The notes beneath the pieces were generated by a model, which had not been told where the DNA came from, did no database searches, and was given only the letters and a program-made list of their open reading frames with translations. A DNA stretch of 64,000 nt from Oscillospiraceae bacterium. Its GTDB lineage: Bacteria; Bacillota; Clostridia; Oscillospirales; Oscillospiraceae. Positions 31,362-39,206 of this stretch are shown one piece after another. A program made the translations under genes and the position numbers. The stretch spans positions 58,628 to 122,627 of the forward strand of contig JAFYAQ010000012.1 in assembly GCA_017540645.1 (NCBI GenBank), in the 5' to 3' direction. Every line of letters starts with the position of its first letter. Positions within the stretch are counted from its first letter, which is position 1.

Positions 31362-32360
31362 ATGGCAAATTCAATCAGCGTGGTGATCCCCGTATACAAT
31401 GCCCGGCCTTTTTTGCGCCAGGCGGTGGGGTCGGTCCTGGAAGAGCGGGACCGCCTGTGCGATATCGTGCTGGTAGATGACGGCTCCACCGACGGATCGG
31501 GGGACATTTGCGATCAGCTTCGCCGGGAGTGTGACCGGATCAAGGTCATTCACCAGGAAAACGCCGGCCAGCACATAGCCCGCCTGAACGGGGCCTGCGC
31601 GGCCGGGGGCGAGTATGTGATGTTCCTGGACTCGGACGATTTCTTCGTGAACCATCCTCTCGCGGAGCTCAATAGGCTCATAGAGACTTGGGCGCCCGAT
31701 GTGGTTTTATTCAATATGAGCTATTCTCCCGCCGGGGACAAGCCCATCCACAGTTACACCCTGTCCGAAGGACTGCTGGAGGCAAAAGAACTGGAGCATG
31801 TAAAGGAACTTTTGCTTACCACAGACCGGATGAATCATCTGTGCACGAAGCTGTATAAAAGGGATATCGTTATCCGGCAGTTTGGAAAACGGATCAACGA
31901 TCAAATCCGGATCGGAGAGGATCTGGTCCAGAATCTCTATATTTTCGGCCATGTTTCCAGAGTTTGCTATACGCCGAAGATTTTTTATTACTACCGGCAG
32001 CAGGAAACGAGCATTACTCATACCCATGCCTTTGACTATTCGGAAGCGGAATACGTCTATCGCTGCCGGGTGGAGGCCATGGATGCGTGGGAGAAAACGG
32101 AACTTCTGCCCATTATCCAGAGGAATTTTATCAAGAGAGTTTCTTACAACATCGTAAACTCCGTCTCAAACGGGATCGGGCATACACAAAAGATCGCCTC
32201 TGCGATCAAAGAAAGCGTTGTTTTTGATGATTGTTTCCGCGCTGTGAAAAAAGACGTGTCGGCCAAAACCAGAGCTGTGATCTTCCTGATCAAAGATACC
32301 CCTGTGTCTTTCGCCTATCCCATTTTGCGGATCGCGGGAATGCATTCGGGAGACGGATAA
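31362..32360 (+). CDS. Glycosyltransferase family 2
   Basis: 332 residues, inverting GT-A enzyme. N-terminal signature SVVIPVYNARPFLRQAVGSVLEE, VLVDDGSTDGSGDICDQ, and the metal-binding D-x-D in FLDSDDFFVN. The LYKRDIVIRQ, GEDLVQNLYIF block is typical of family 2 enzymes that build capsule or O-unit glycans. Its stop codon is directly followed by the flippase ATG. The donor sugar is unknown. Confidence 0.92.
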   Translation: MANSISVVIPVYNARPFLRQAVGSVLEERDRLCDIVLVDDGSTDGSGDICDQLRRECDRIKVIHQENAGQHIARLNGACAAGGEYVMFLDSDDFFVNHPLAELNRLIETWAPDVVLFNMSYSPAGDKPIHSYTLSEGLLEAKELEHVKELLLTTDRMNHLCTKLYKRDIVIRQFGKRINDQIRIGEDLVQNLYIFGHVSRVCYTPKIFYYYRQQETSITHTHAFDYSEAEYVYRCRVEAMDAWEKTELLPIIQRNFIKRVSYNIVNSVSNGIGHTQKIASAIKESVVFDDCFRAVKKDVSAKTRAVIFLIKDTPVSFAYPILRIAGMHSGDG

Positions 32361-33851
32361 ATGAAAAAACGTGATTTTTCCCTGTCCATCATGATCGTGC
32401 TGACCTTTTTTGGACAGCTTTTGTCCCTGGTTCAGTCGTCCAGAGTCGCGAGGATCTTTGGCGTCAGCGTTGAAATGGATTCCTATCGGCTGGCAACCAG
32501 CATCTGCGCGTTCTTTTTCGGCCTTTTCTCTGCCGGCATAACAACCATGCTGGTTCCAGCCTATGCCAAGAAGAATAAAAGGCAGGCAAATGTATTTCTT
32601 ACGGTATCCTTTTCCTTCCTGCTTTTGTCTTCCGTAATCATCATTCTCTTCCGCACCCCTATCATCAGCACCATCACCCATCAAAATGCGGTGCTCGTAC
32701 AAACGGCGGCGAAGCTGGTCATTCTTGTTGCTACCCTTGAGCTGTTTAAAGCTCTCTCCACGGTAAGCACAGCCTATTATCATTGCATTGGAAACCACAA
32801 TATAGGGAAAATACTGGGTCTGTTTACCCAGACGGCCTTGGTGCTGTATATCTTTTTTGCAAGGAACATCACTATTTTTTCCTATACCTGGGCGCTTTGG
32901 CTCCTGGCACTGATAAGCTTCCTTCTCCACTGGACCATTGCCGAAAGAAAAGGAATGGGGTTTCGGATCGATTTTCGATCAGCCGCGGATCCGGAGGTTC
33001 GAACGATCCTGTATGCCTTTCTTCCGATCCTGCTCAGCGAGGGGATCGACAAGCTCGCTTCGTTTGTGGATTCCATGATCGCGGCGAACCTTGAAACCGG
33101 CATGATCACGATTTTGTCGTATTCCCAGATGATCGTCACCATGATCAATTCCCTGCTGATCGTCAATCTCTTTTCCCATGAATACCCGCGTATAGTGGCC
33201 AATATTCAGGAAGACAAATCACAGAAGCTGTTCTGGGATAAAACGATCGTTTTCCATACGATTGTCTGTCTGGTATTCGTGGCTTTTGTTGCCGGGGGAA
33301 AGCAAGCGGTCGAATTTCTTTATCTAAACCCAAAGTTTGATCAGCAGGCAGTCAATATGCTTTTTACGGGCGCGATCCTGTATCTCTTCGGACAGCAGCT
33401 GAATGTTATCAGAGATCTGATTTACCGGTATTTTTATGCGATGCAGGAGACAAAAGTCACGGCAAGAAACAGCATCCTGGTCAATATCGTCAATATCATT
33501 GTGAGCCTGATCCTGGTCTTTACCATCGGCTTTTACGGGATCATCCTGGGGACCGTTGTGGCATCGCTTGTCTCGCTGATCGTAATGCTCGTACAGTTCA
33601 ACAAGTGCTTTGGCTTTCCAGAGCAGATCAAAAGCTATATAAAAAAATACTTTGTCAACCTGCTGTGTGCGGGGATTGCCATTCTGGGGACCTTGCTTTT
33701 GCGGCAGATCATGCCGGATAAGATCCCGCTTTTGCTGGATTTGTTCCTCGATGTATGTATAGCCAGCGTATTCTACTTGGTTATGGAATACCTTCTCAAT
33801 AGAACGGCTGTCTTCCAGACACTGGAGCTGTTTTTCGGCAAACGGGCATAA
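32361..33851 (+). CDS. MurJ/MviN-like lipid-linked oligosaccharide flippase
   Basis: 496-residue polytopic membrane protein with about 13-14 hydrophobic helices. The N-terminal block GQLLSLVQSSRVARIFGVSVEMDSYRLATSICAFFFGLFSAGITTMLVPAYAK matches the MurJ/MviN pattern (SxxSR…FG…D…A…P). Family members flip lipid II; here, within a glycosyltransferase cluster, the protein more likely exports the lipid-linked repeat unit, filling the role usually held by Wzx. It starts at once after the GT2 stop, and its own last base overlaps the next open frame. Confidence 0.88.
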   Translation: MKKRDFSLSIMIVLTFFGQLLSLVQSSRVARIFGVSVEMDSYRLATSICAFFFGLFSAGITTMLVPAYAKKNKRQANVFLTVSFSFLLLSSVIIILFRTPIISTITHQNAVLVQTAAKLVILVATLELFKALSTVSTAYYHCIGNHNIGKILGLFTQTALVLYIFFARNITIFSYTWALWLLALISFLLHWTIAERKGMGFRIDFRSAADPEVRTILYAFLPILLSEGIDKLASFVDSMIAANLETGMITILSYSQMIVTMINSLLIVNLFSHEYPRIVANIQEDKSQKLFWDKTIVFHTIVCLVFVAFVAGGKQAVEFLYLNPKFDQQAVNMLFTGAILYLFGQQLNVIRDLIYRYFYAMQETKVTARNSILVNIVNIIVSLILVFTIGFYGIILGTVVASLVSLIVMLVQFNKCFGFPEQIKSYIKKYFVNLLCAGIAILGTLLLRQIMPDKIPLLLDLFLDVCIASVFYLVMEYLLNRTAVFQTLELFFGKRA

Positions 33852-33874
33852 TGGGAGAAAGGACTGATTTTGAC

Positions 33875-34714
33875 ATGAAAATCGCCATGCTGTACATTTG
33901 CACGGGAAAATATGAGATTTTCTGGGACGAGTTTTATTCCTCCTGCGAGAAGTATTTCTATCCGGAGGACAGCAAGGAGTATTTTGTTTTTACAGACAGT
34001 GAACGGGTCATTCGCCTCAACAGCGACAGGATCCATTCCTTTTATCAGGCAAAATCCGGCTGGCCCTATGATACCCTGCTGCGCTATAACTGGTTCTGCA
34101 CCGTCCAGGACAAGCTGAAGGAATTTGACTTCTGTTATTTTGTGAACGCCAACAGTGTTTTCTTGAAGACTGTCAAAGCAAACGTGATCCCCTATCCTAC
34201 GGAGGAGACTCCCCTCGTGCTGAGCATCCATCCCAGGTTCTATGATGACTGCCTGGGTGAGACCTTCAACCCGGAGCGAGATCCGCGCTCCACCGCCTAT
34301 GTTGCGGAGGGGACCCCCTGCCGCTCTCACTGCGGGGCCTTCTGGGGCGGCACAGCGCCGGCGATCATGGAAATGTGCCGGGTCCTCCGGGACAGGACCC
34401 AGACAGATCTGGGGAACGGAATCATCGCCATCTGGCACGATCAGTCCCACCTCATCAAATACGCCACAGAGGTAAAACATTACAATATCGCGCAGGGATT
34501 GGTCAGCTATGAGGAATACATGGATCCGGACAAGTGTGTATTGATGTTCCCGGCCAAGGCGAAATACGGAGGGAACGATTTCCTTCGGGAAGTGGATTGG
34601 AAGACAAAGCTGTCCCATCTGCCCCAAAAGGCCTACGGGAAGACTCTCAGGGCTTTGAAAGCCGTCCATATGGACGGCGCACTGCGTAAGGCAGTACATA
34701 TTTTCAAAAAATAA
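33875..34714 (+). CDS. Glycosyltransferase family 6 (ABO blood-group transferase family)
   Basis: About 279 residues. GT6 enzymes are retaining transferases that add alpha-1,3-linked Gal or GalNAc, often to fucosylated galactose as in A/B antigens. The opening MKIAMLYICTGKY…FWDEFY, EYFVFTD (36-42), GWPYDTLLRYNWF, NAN at 91-93 in place of the animal DxD (bacterial members use NxN), HPRFYDD, DPRSTAYV, and the hallmark NGIIAIWHDQSHLIKY (181-196) all match the family. ATG 33875 begins the conserved MKIA; an in-frame ATG at 33851 overlaps the flippase stop. It sits late in the glycan locus, downstream of GDP-fucose genes. Donor (Gal or GalNAc) is unknown. Confidence 0.93.
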   Translation: MKIAMLYICTGKYEIFWDEFYSSCEKYFYPEDSKEYFVFTDSERVIRLNSDRIHSFYQAKSGWPYDTLLRYNWFCTVQDKLKEFDFCYFVNANSVFLKTVKANVIPYPTEETPLVLSIHPRFYDDCLGETFNPERDPRSTAYVAEGTPCRSHCGAFWGGTAPAIMEMCRVLRDRTQTDLGNGIIAIWHDQSHLIKYATEVKHYNIAQGLVSYEEYMDPDKCVLMFPAKAKYGGNDFLREVDWKTKLSHLPQKAYGKTLRALKAVHMDGALRKAVHIFKK

Positions 34715-34727
34715 CAGGAGACCCGAA

Positions 34728-35675
34728 ATGAAAATCTGTATCATCGGCGTATACTTCGGCGTCCTTCCCAATACTTTCCCTCTGTGGCTGAAATCGTGCA
34801 TCAAAAACGGGGATGTGGATTTTCTGATCGTCACCGACGCTGCGGTGGAAACGGATGCCCCCAATATCCGGGTCCTGCCCATGACCTTGTCTGAAATGCA
34901 AAAGCTGGCATCGGAAAAGATCGGGATGGAGGTCGTTCTCTCCACGCCCTATAAGTGCTGCGATTATAAACCGGTTTACGGCCTTATCTTTGAGGATCAT
35001 CTTCGGGCGTACGACTACTGGGGCCACTGCGATTTTGACATGCTCTTCGGCCGGATCACGGCGCTTACGGAAAAATACCATCTGGAGCGTTATGATAAAT
35101 TTTTGAATCTCGGACACCTGTCTCTGTACCGGAATACGCCCGAATGCAACGCCCGGTTTACATTAACGCCGAAGTCGGGCAACTCCTATCGGACCTCCTT
35201 TGCCATAGAGAAAACCACCCAGTTCGACGAGCTGGGCGGTATCAACGCCATCTATGAAGAGAATCGCTTTCCCTTTTTCAAAGAAAGGATCTTTGCGGAC
35301 ATCTCCAGCCAGTGGAAGAGAATGAAGCTTGCGGAGGATTACTTTGACAGCCAGGATAAAAACTATCCCAAGCAGGTGTTTTATTGGGAGAACGGGAAGG
35401 TCCTGCGGACGTATGAGCGGAACGGCCGCTTCATAGACGAGGAGTTTTTGTACATCCACATAAAAAAGCGCCGTTACGCCGTGCCCTCCGAGGAGGTGCT
35501 GCGCGCAGACAGCTTTTATATCACCCCCGATAGCTTCGCCGTAAAAAACGGCCCGGTGACCGGGAGGGATTTTCGCATTTACAATCCCAACCACGGGGCC
35601 ATCTATGAAGTGCTGGAGAAACACTTTATCATGAAGCTCAGAAGAAGATGGCACCGCCGGAAATCAAAGCGCTGA
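34728..35675 (+). CDS. Putative glycosyltransferase-like protein (DUF6625-like)
   Basis: 315 residues. N-terminus ICIIGVYFGVLPNTFPLWLKSC, YKCCDYKPVYGLIFEDHL, then YWGHCDFDMLFG with a D-x-D pair (about residues 101-112), and FLNLGHLSLYRNT resemble the DUF6625 family, which has a GT-A-like outline and is common in capsule loci. A Lys/Arg-rich tail (LRRRWHRRKSKR) may bind the membrane. AGGAGA lies 8 bases before the ATG. A transferase role is inferred from the fold-like motifs and the position after GT6. Confidence 0.7.
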   Translation: MKICIIGVYFGVLPNTFPLWLKSCIKNGDVDFLIVTDAAVETDAPNIRVLPMTLSEMQKLASEKIGMEVVLSTPYKCCDYKPVYGLIFEDHLRAYDYWGHCDFDMLFGRITALTEKYHLERYDKFLNLGHLSLYRNTPECNARFTLTPKSGNSYRTSFAIEKTTQFDELGGINAIYEENRFPFFKERIFADISSQWKRMKLAEDYFDSQDKNYPKQVFYWENGKVLRTYERNGRFIDEEFLYIHIKKRRYAVPSEEVLRADSFYITPDSFAVKNGPVTGRDFRIYNPNHGAIYEVLEKHFIMKLRRRWHRRKSKR

Positions 35676-35695
35676 AGGGACAGAGTTCGGGAATC

Positions 35696-36607
35696 ATGAT
35701 AAGACGTATCATACAGGCCATACAAAAACCGTATATGGTCAAATACTATTTTGCCAAGGCGTTCAGCCCTCTCGTAGGGGACCGGTTTTACATCGATGCG
35801 GTGTACACCGCAAACTTCGGAAAGAGGCCAAATCTGGACGCTCCGCAGACCTACAATGAAAAGCTGCAGTGGCTGAAGCTCCATGACAGGCGTCCGGAAT
35901 ATGCCCGGCTGGTAGATAAAAGCACCGTGAAACCCATCGTCACGGAGAAGGTGGGACAGCTTGGGGTCAGGGTGATCCCGACGCTGAAGGTGTATCAAAG
36001 CGCTGAGGAGATCGATTTCAATGCTCTGCCGGGCAGCTTTGTTTTAAAATGCACCCATGACTCCGGCAGCGTCGTGGTCTGCAAAGACCGGGATGACTTT
36101 GATGTAGAGAAGGCTATCCGAAAGCTGAAAAAGGCGCTGAAGAGAAACTTTTATTACAAAAGCCGGGAATATCCTTATCAATATATAAAACCCCAGATCA
36201 TCGCCGAGCCGTATCTTTCGGAGATCGGCGAGGAGAGCCTGCTGGATTATAAGCTTTTTTGTTTTAACGGTGTTTGCAAGTATCTTTTTATAGCCAGCGA
36301 CCGGGCCACAGAGGTGAAATTTGACTATTTTGACGCGCAGTTCAACCGCCTGCCCATCCGGCAGAAGGCCCATCCCACCAGTGACCGTCAATTTGAAAAG
36401 CCCGCGTGCTTTGAGACCATGAAGCAGGCGGCGGAGATCCTTTCCCAGGGGATTCCTCAGGTGAGAGTGGACTTCTACATCATCCGTAACCAGATTTATT
36501 TTGGAGAAATGACTTTCTTTCACCACGGCGGCTTTGTTCCCTTTATTCCCGACGAAGCCGACAGGGAGTGGGGAGAGCAGCTTCAACTGCCTTCGGAGGA
36601 GAAATAA
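35696..36607 (+). CDS. TupA-like ATP-grasp protein of the glycan locus
   Basis: About 303 residues, matching the ATPgrasp_TupA family found in capsule and teichuronopeptide loci. Features: FGKRPNLDAPQTYNEKLQWLKLHDRRPEYARLVDK near the start, the ATP-binding FVLKCTHDSGSVVVCKDR, EPYLSEIGEESLLDYKLFCFNGVCKYL and the late VRVDFYIIRNQIYFGEMTFFHHGG metal region. TupA enzymes are thought to join amino acids to glycans. ATG 35696 is preferred over an in-frame ATG at 35648 that lies inside the previous gene; no strong ribosome site is visible. It precedes a DUF1919 protein. Confidence 0.82.
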   Translation: MIRRIIQAIQKPYMVKYYFAKAFSPLVGDRFYIDAVYTANFGKRPNLDAPQTYNEKLQWLKLHDRRPEYARLVDKSTVKPIVTEKVGQLGVRVIPTLKVYQSAEEIDFNALPGSFVLKCTHDSGSVVVCKDRDDFDVEKAIRKLKKALKRNFYYKSREYPYQYIKPQIIAEPYLSEIGEESLLDYKLFCFNGVCKYLFIASDRATEVKFDYFDAQFNRLPIRQKAHPTSDRQFEKPACFETMKQAAEILSQGIPQVRVDFYIIRNQIYFGEMTFFHHGGFVPFIPDEADREWGEQLQLPSEEK

Positions 36608-36615
36608 GTTCGCCT

Positions 36616-37296
36616 ATGATACAGCCCACGATATATGACAGGATCTACAAAAAAGTGGAAAAAAAACTCCGTCCCGCGCTGACGCCGGTCCGGAGGTCCC
36701 TCTTGAAGGATAAGGATATCACCATTATTTCCAACAACTGCTGGGGCGGGGTGGTCTATGAATGGTACGGACTGCAAAAGCTTTCCCCCACAGTGGGAAT
36801 GTACATCTTTGCGGACGATTATCTGAAGTTCATCGGGGATCTCAAATACTATCTGTCCCGGGAGATCGACATCCGTCCGGCCAGGGAGAGCAAGCGGTAT
36901 GAGCGCATCATGTCCATGCAGTCGGAGGAATGTCCCATCGGCGTTCTGGATAATGAGATCGAGATCGTCATGCTCCACTACAAGGATCCTGCCGTCGCCA
37001 GGGAAAAGTGGGAGAGGCGGAGAAAGCGGGTCAATTACGATAACATCGTCATAAAAAACTCTTTCATGAACGACTGCACCACGGATATGCTTCACCAATT
37101 TGACGCCCTGAGCTTCGACGGCTTTTCTCCCAAACGGGTGATGTTCGTCCACAGGAAAGAGCTGGTGGGACCCTATGAGGTCTATATCCCCGGCTTTGAA
37201 AGCGAGGAACAGATCACAAACGACACCTATTACTTCAACCGCTATTTCCATGTGACCAGGTTTTTGAACGACGGTACTCTGATCCCAGGAAAATAG
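36616..37296 (+). CDS. DUF1919 exopolysaccharide-associated protein
   Basis: About 226 residues. The early DITIISNNCWGGVVYEWYGLQKLSPTVGMYIFADDYLKFIGDLKYYL and the later PIGVLDNEIEIVMLHYKDPAVAREKWERRRKRVNYDNI, then FVHRKELVGPYEVYIPGF, fit DUF1919 (PF08942), a family found in polysaccharide loci with a fold related to glycosyltransferases. ATG 36616 begins 8 bases after the preceding stop; GGAGGAG is present but about 15 bases away. It is the last gene of the locus, and its end faces the converging ruvX gene. Confidence 0.82.
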   Translation: MIQPTIYDRIYKKVEKKLRPALTPVRRSLLKDKDITIISNNCWGGVVYEWYGLQKLSPTVGMYIFADDYLKFIGDLKYYLSREIDIRPARESKRYERIMSMQSEECPIGVLDNEIEIVMLHYKDPAVAREKWERRRKRVNYDNIVIKNSFMNDCTTDMLHQFDALSFDGFSPKRVMFVHRKELVGPYEVYIPGFESEEQITNDTYYFNRYFHVTRFLNDGTLIPGK

Positions 37297-37302
37297 CGAC
37301 CC

Positions 37303-37716
37303 TTATTTCAGACTTCCCAGATAGCCCTCCAACAGCAGGGAGGCAGCCACCGCGTCCACTGTGGCGCGGTGTTTTTTTTCTTTTTTCCCGTTGGCATGAA
37401 GGATGGCGTGAGCTTCTATGGTGCTGCGCCGCTCATCCCAGAACACGATGGGGAGATCGCACTCCGCCGCCAAAAGCTCGGCAAACTGCCGGGCCTTTTC
37501 CGCCCGGGGCCCCTCGCTGCCGTCCATGTTTTTCGGCAGCCCCAGCACCAGGGTTCCCGCGTCCCGCTCCCTGGCAAAAAAGGCGATGCGCTGGGCAAGC
37601 CGGGGTGCGTTCCACTCCTGGATTGTCAGCGTTTCCCCCACCAGTGTGGCGGTGAGGTCTGATACGGCGATCCCGGTGCGGGCGTCACCGTAGTCAATGG
37701 CAATGATCCTCTTCAT
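37303..37716 (-). CDS. ruvX: RuvX/YqgF Holliday-junction resolvase-like protein
   Basis: 137 residues, RNase H-like fold; takes part in pre-16S rRNA 5' end processing and has been proposed as a Holliday-junction nuclease. N-terminal metal site AIDYGDARTGIAVSD, then LVLGLPKNMDGSEGPRAEKARQFAE, FWDERRSTIEAHAIL and the final TVDAVAASLLLEGYL aspartate. GGGAGG sits upstream of the ATG at 37716. It is transcribed alone from a nearby promoter, against the glycan locus. Confidence 0.94.
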   Translation of the reverse strand: MKRIIAIDYGDARTGIAVSDLTATLVGETLTIQEWNAPRLAQRIAFFARERDAGTLVLGLPKNMDGSEGPRAEKARQFAELLAAECDLPIVFWDERRSTIEAHAILHANGKKEKKHRATVDAVAASLLLEGYLGSLK

Positions 37717-37744
37717 GCGACGGCCTCCCTTTCATAGTAAGGTC

Positions 37745-37773
37745 ACTATACCATAGGCAACGGCCGGAGGCAA
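37745..37773 (-). promoter_or_regulatory. Promoter of ruvX
   Basis: On the minus strand TTGCCT (37768-37773), 17 bases, TATAGT (37745-37750). The predicted start gives a leader of only about 20 bases, enough for the GGGAGG ribosome site. Confidence 0.7.
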
Positions 37774-37873
37774 CGCTTTTCCGCTGGTTTCTCCCTGTCC
37801 GACGACATACGACCGGTTTCACGCGCCGATCCTGCTATTCTTTTTTCATCCTGACAGAAGGGGTGGAAAAAGC

Positions 37874-38836
37874 GTGAAACGTCTGTTCGTGTGGATATGC
37901 GTGTTGGTTATCCTGGGAATCGGATCGCCCGCCCGAGCCGATGCGGCGGGAAAAAACCAGGTACAGTCCGTCGACGGCAGCTGGAGCGAGAGCCGGTCCG
38001 CCATGACCGGAGAGAGCGTTCTGTGTCGGGCTGAGCTGACCATGCCGGCTTCCGGGGAAGGGGTATATACCGGCCGCCTCTCCCGTGGTCTGAGCTTTAT
38101 AGCCGTAACCGCTGTGGAGCGAGGAGAAGAGCGGCTGAATGCGGCCTATTACACCGTTCTCACCGCCCGCCAGGGGGAGGCGGCTTTTACGATTCATATC
38201 AGTCCTCTCGCCGTATCTCCGGGTGAACGAATGACGGTGGAATATATCCTCATGCTGAACGACGGCGCGGAGGAGGAAAACCATTTCTCTCTCGCTTCGG
38301 ACGGTGCGGAGGCGAGCAAAGGATGTATCCGTTGTTTTACGCTCACCGGGCTTCGGGCGGTGATCCTGCCGGAGACCGGCCAGCCCAAGCCCTTGTCCGG
38401 TGCCTGTCTTTGTCTCAGCTATGACCCGGCAGGCCGAGATCGGGTGGCGTTTCGTATGAAGAGCGAGGATCGTTACATGGCCTGCAGCGCAGAGGAATGC
38501 TCTCATTCCCGGCATCTCTATGTGATAAAAACGCCCCTGAGCGGCCGGGTATACCTGGAGGGACTATCTGCCGGGACCTACTATCTCTGTGAGACCAGGC
38601 CGGCGGATGGGATGGGGGAACGGGCGAAAAGCGTGGAACTCCTCCTGACGCCGGAGGGGGAACTGTGGACGGACGGGGTGCGCTGTCCGGACAGGACAGC
38701 GATGCTGACCAACAGCGCTGGGCCTGAGCGGCAGGAGGAGCATGTTTTTTCACTGACAGAGTTTTACCGCCGGGGCTCTGAAGCGCTCTCTGTGGCGCTC
38801 CTGGCACTGATCGCCGCCCGACGGTATTATCTATAG
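37874..38836 (+). CDS. Secreted protein with a SpaA/Cna_B-like domain
   Basis: 320 residues. GTG start at 37874, with AAGGGGTGG upstream; signal peptide MKRLFVWICVLVILGIGSPARA, cleavage near ADA-AGK. The first half (about residues 35-145) has beta-strand pattern as in surface or pilin proteins. A later part, SGRVYLEGLSAGTYYLCETRPADGMG (about 225-250), is like the end of SpaA/Cna_B pilin-type domains. The C-terminus (EALSVALLALIAARRYYL) is a short hydrophobic stretch that could be a membrane tail. No clear LPxTG sorting motif was seen. Its stop codon is 1 base from the converging spoVAE stop. Function unknown; adhesion or surface structure is possible. Confidence 0.75.
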   Translation: MKRLFVWICVLVILGIGSPARADAAGKNQVQSVDGSWSESRSAMTGESVLCRAELTMPASGEGVYTGRLSRGLSFIAVTAVERGEERLNAAYYTVLTARQGEAAFTIHISPLAVSPGERMTVEYILMLNDGAEEENHFSLASDGAEASKGCIRCFTLTGLRAVILPETGQPKPLSGACLCLSYDPAGRDRVAFRMKSEDRYMACSAEECSHSRHLYVIKTPLSGRVYLEGLSAGTYYLCETRPADGMGERAKSVELLLTPEGELWTDGVRCPDRTAMLTNSAGPERQEEHVFSLTEFYRRGSEALSVALLALIAARRYYL

Positions 38837-38837
38837 G

Positions 38838-39200
38838 TTATTTCTTTTCCTTTGGCTTGAACAGCACAGCCGCCAGATATCCGAAAAAAACGGCGGCGGC
38901 GATGCCGGCAGCGGAAGCGGTGAAGCCTCCGGAAAAAGCCCCCAGCAGCCCGATCTCCTCTACGGCCTTTTTCACTCCCTTGGCCAAGGTGTTTCCGAAA
39001 CCGGTCAGCGGCACGGTAGCTCCGGCCCCGGCCCAATCCGCCAGAGGCTGATAAAGGCCAAGGGCCCCCAGGATCACCCCGGCCACCACATATCCGGTCA
39101 GGATACGGGCCGGGGTCAGATTGGTCCGGTCGATCAGGATCTGCCCAAAGGCGCAGAGGAGACCGCCCACCAGAAACGCCTTGCCGAATTCTGTCCACAT
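38838..39200 (-). CDS. spoVAE: Stage V sporulation protein AE
   Basis: 120-residue small membrane protein of the SpoVAE(b) type. Three to four helices: FLVGGLLCAFGQILIDRTNLTPARILTGYVVAGVILGALGLYQPLADWAGAGATVPLTGFGNTLAKG, then GLLGAFSGGFTASAAGIAAAVFFGYL. In spores the SpoVA membrane complex moves dipicolinic acid during forming and germination. AAGGAG, inside the end of spoVAD, precedes the ATG. It follows spoVAD as in other Clostridia, but spoVAC is not beside them. Confidence 0.93.
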   Translation of the reverse strand: MWTEFGKAFLVGGLLCAFGQILIDRTNLTPARILTGYVVAGVILGALGLYQPLADWAGAGATVPLTGFGNTLAKGVKKAVEEIGLLGAFSGGFTASAAGIAAAVFFGYLAAVLFKPKEKK

Positions 39201-39206
39201 AAACGC

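Noticed and set aside
32361..33851. Essential lipid II flippase MurJ
   Set aside because: The fold is MurJ-like, but its place between glycosyltransferases makes a glycan-export role more likely; I did not assign the symbol.
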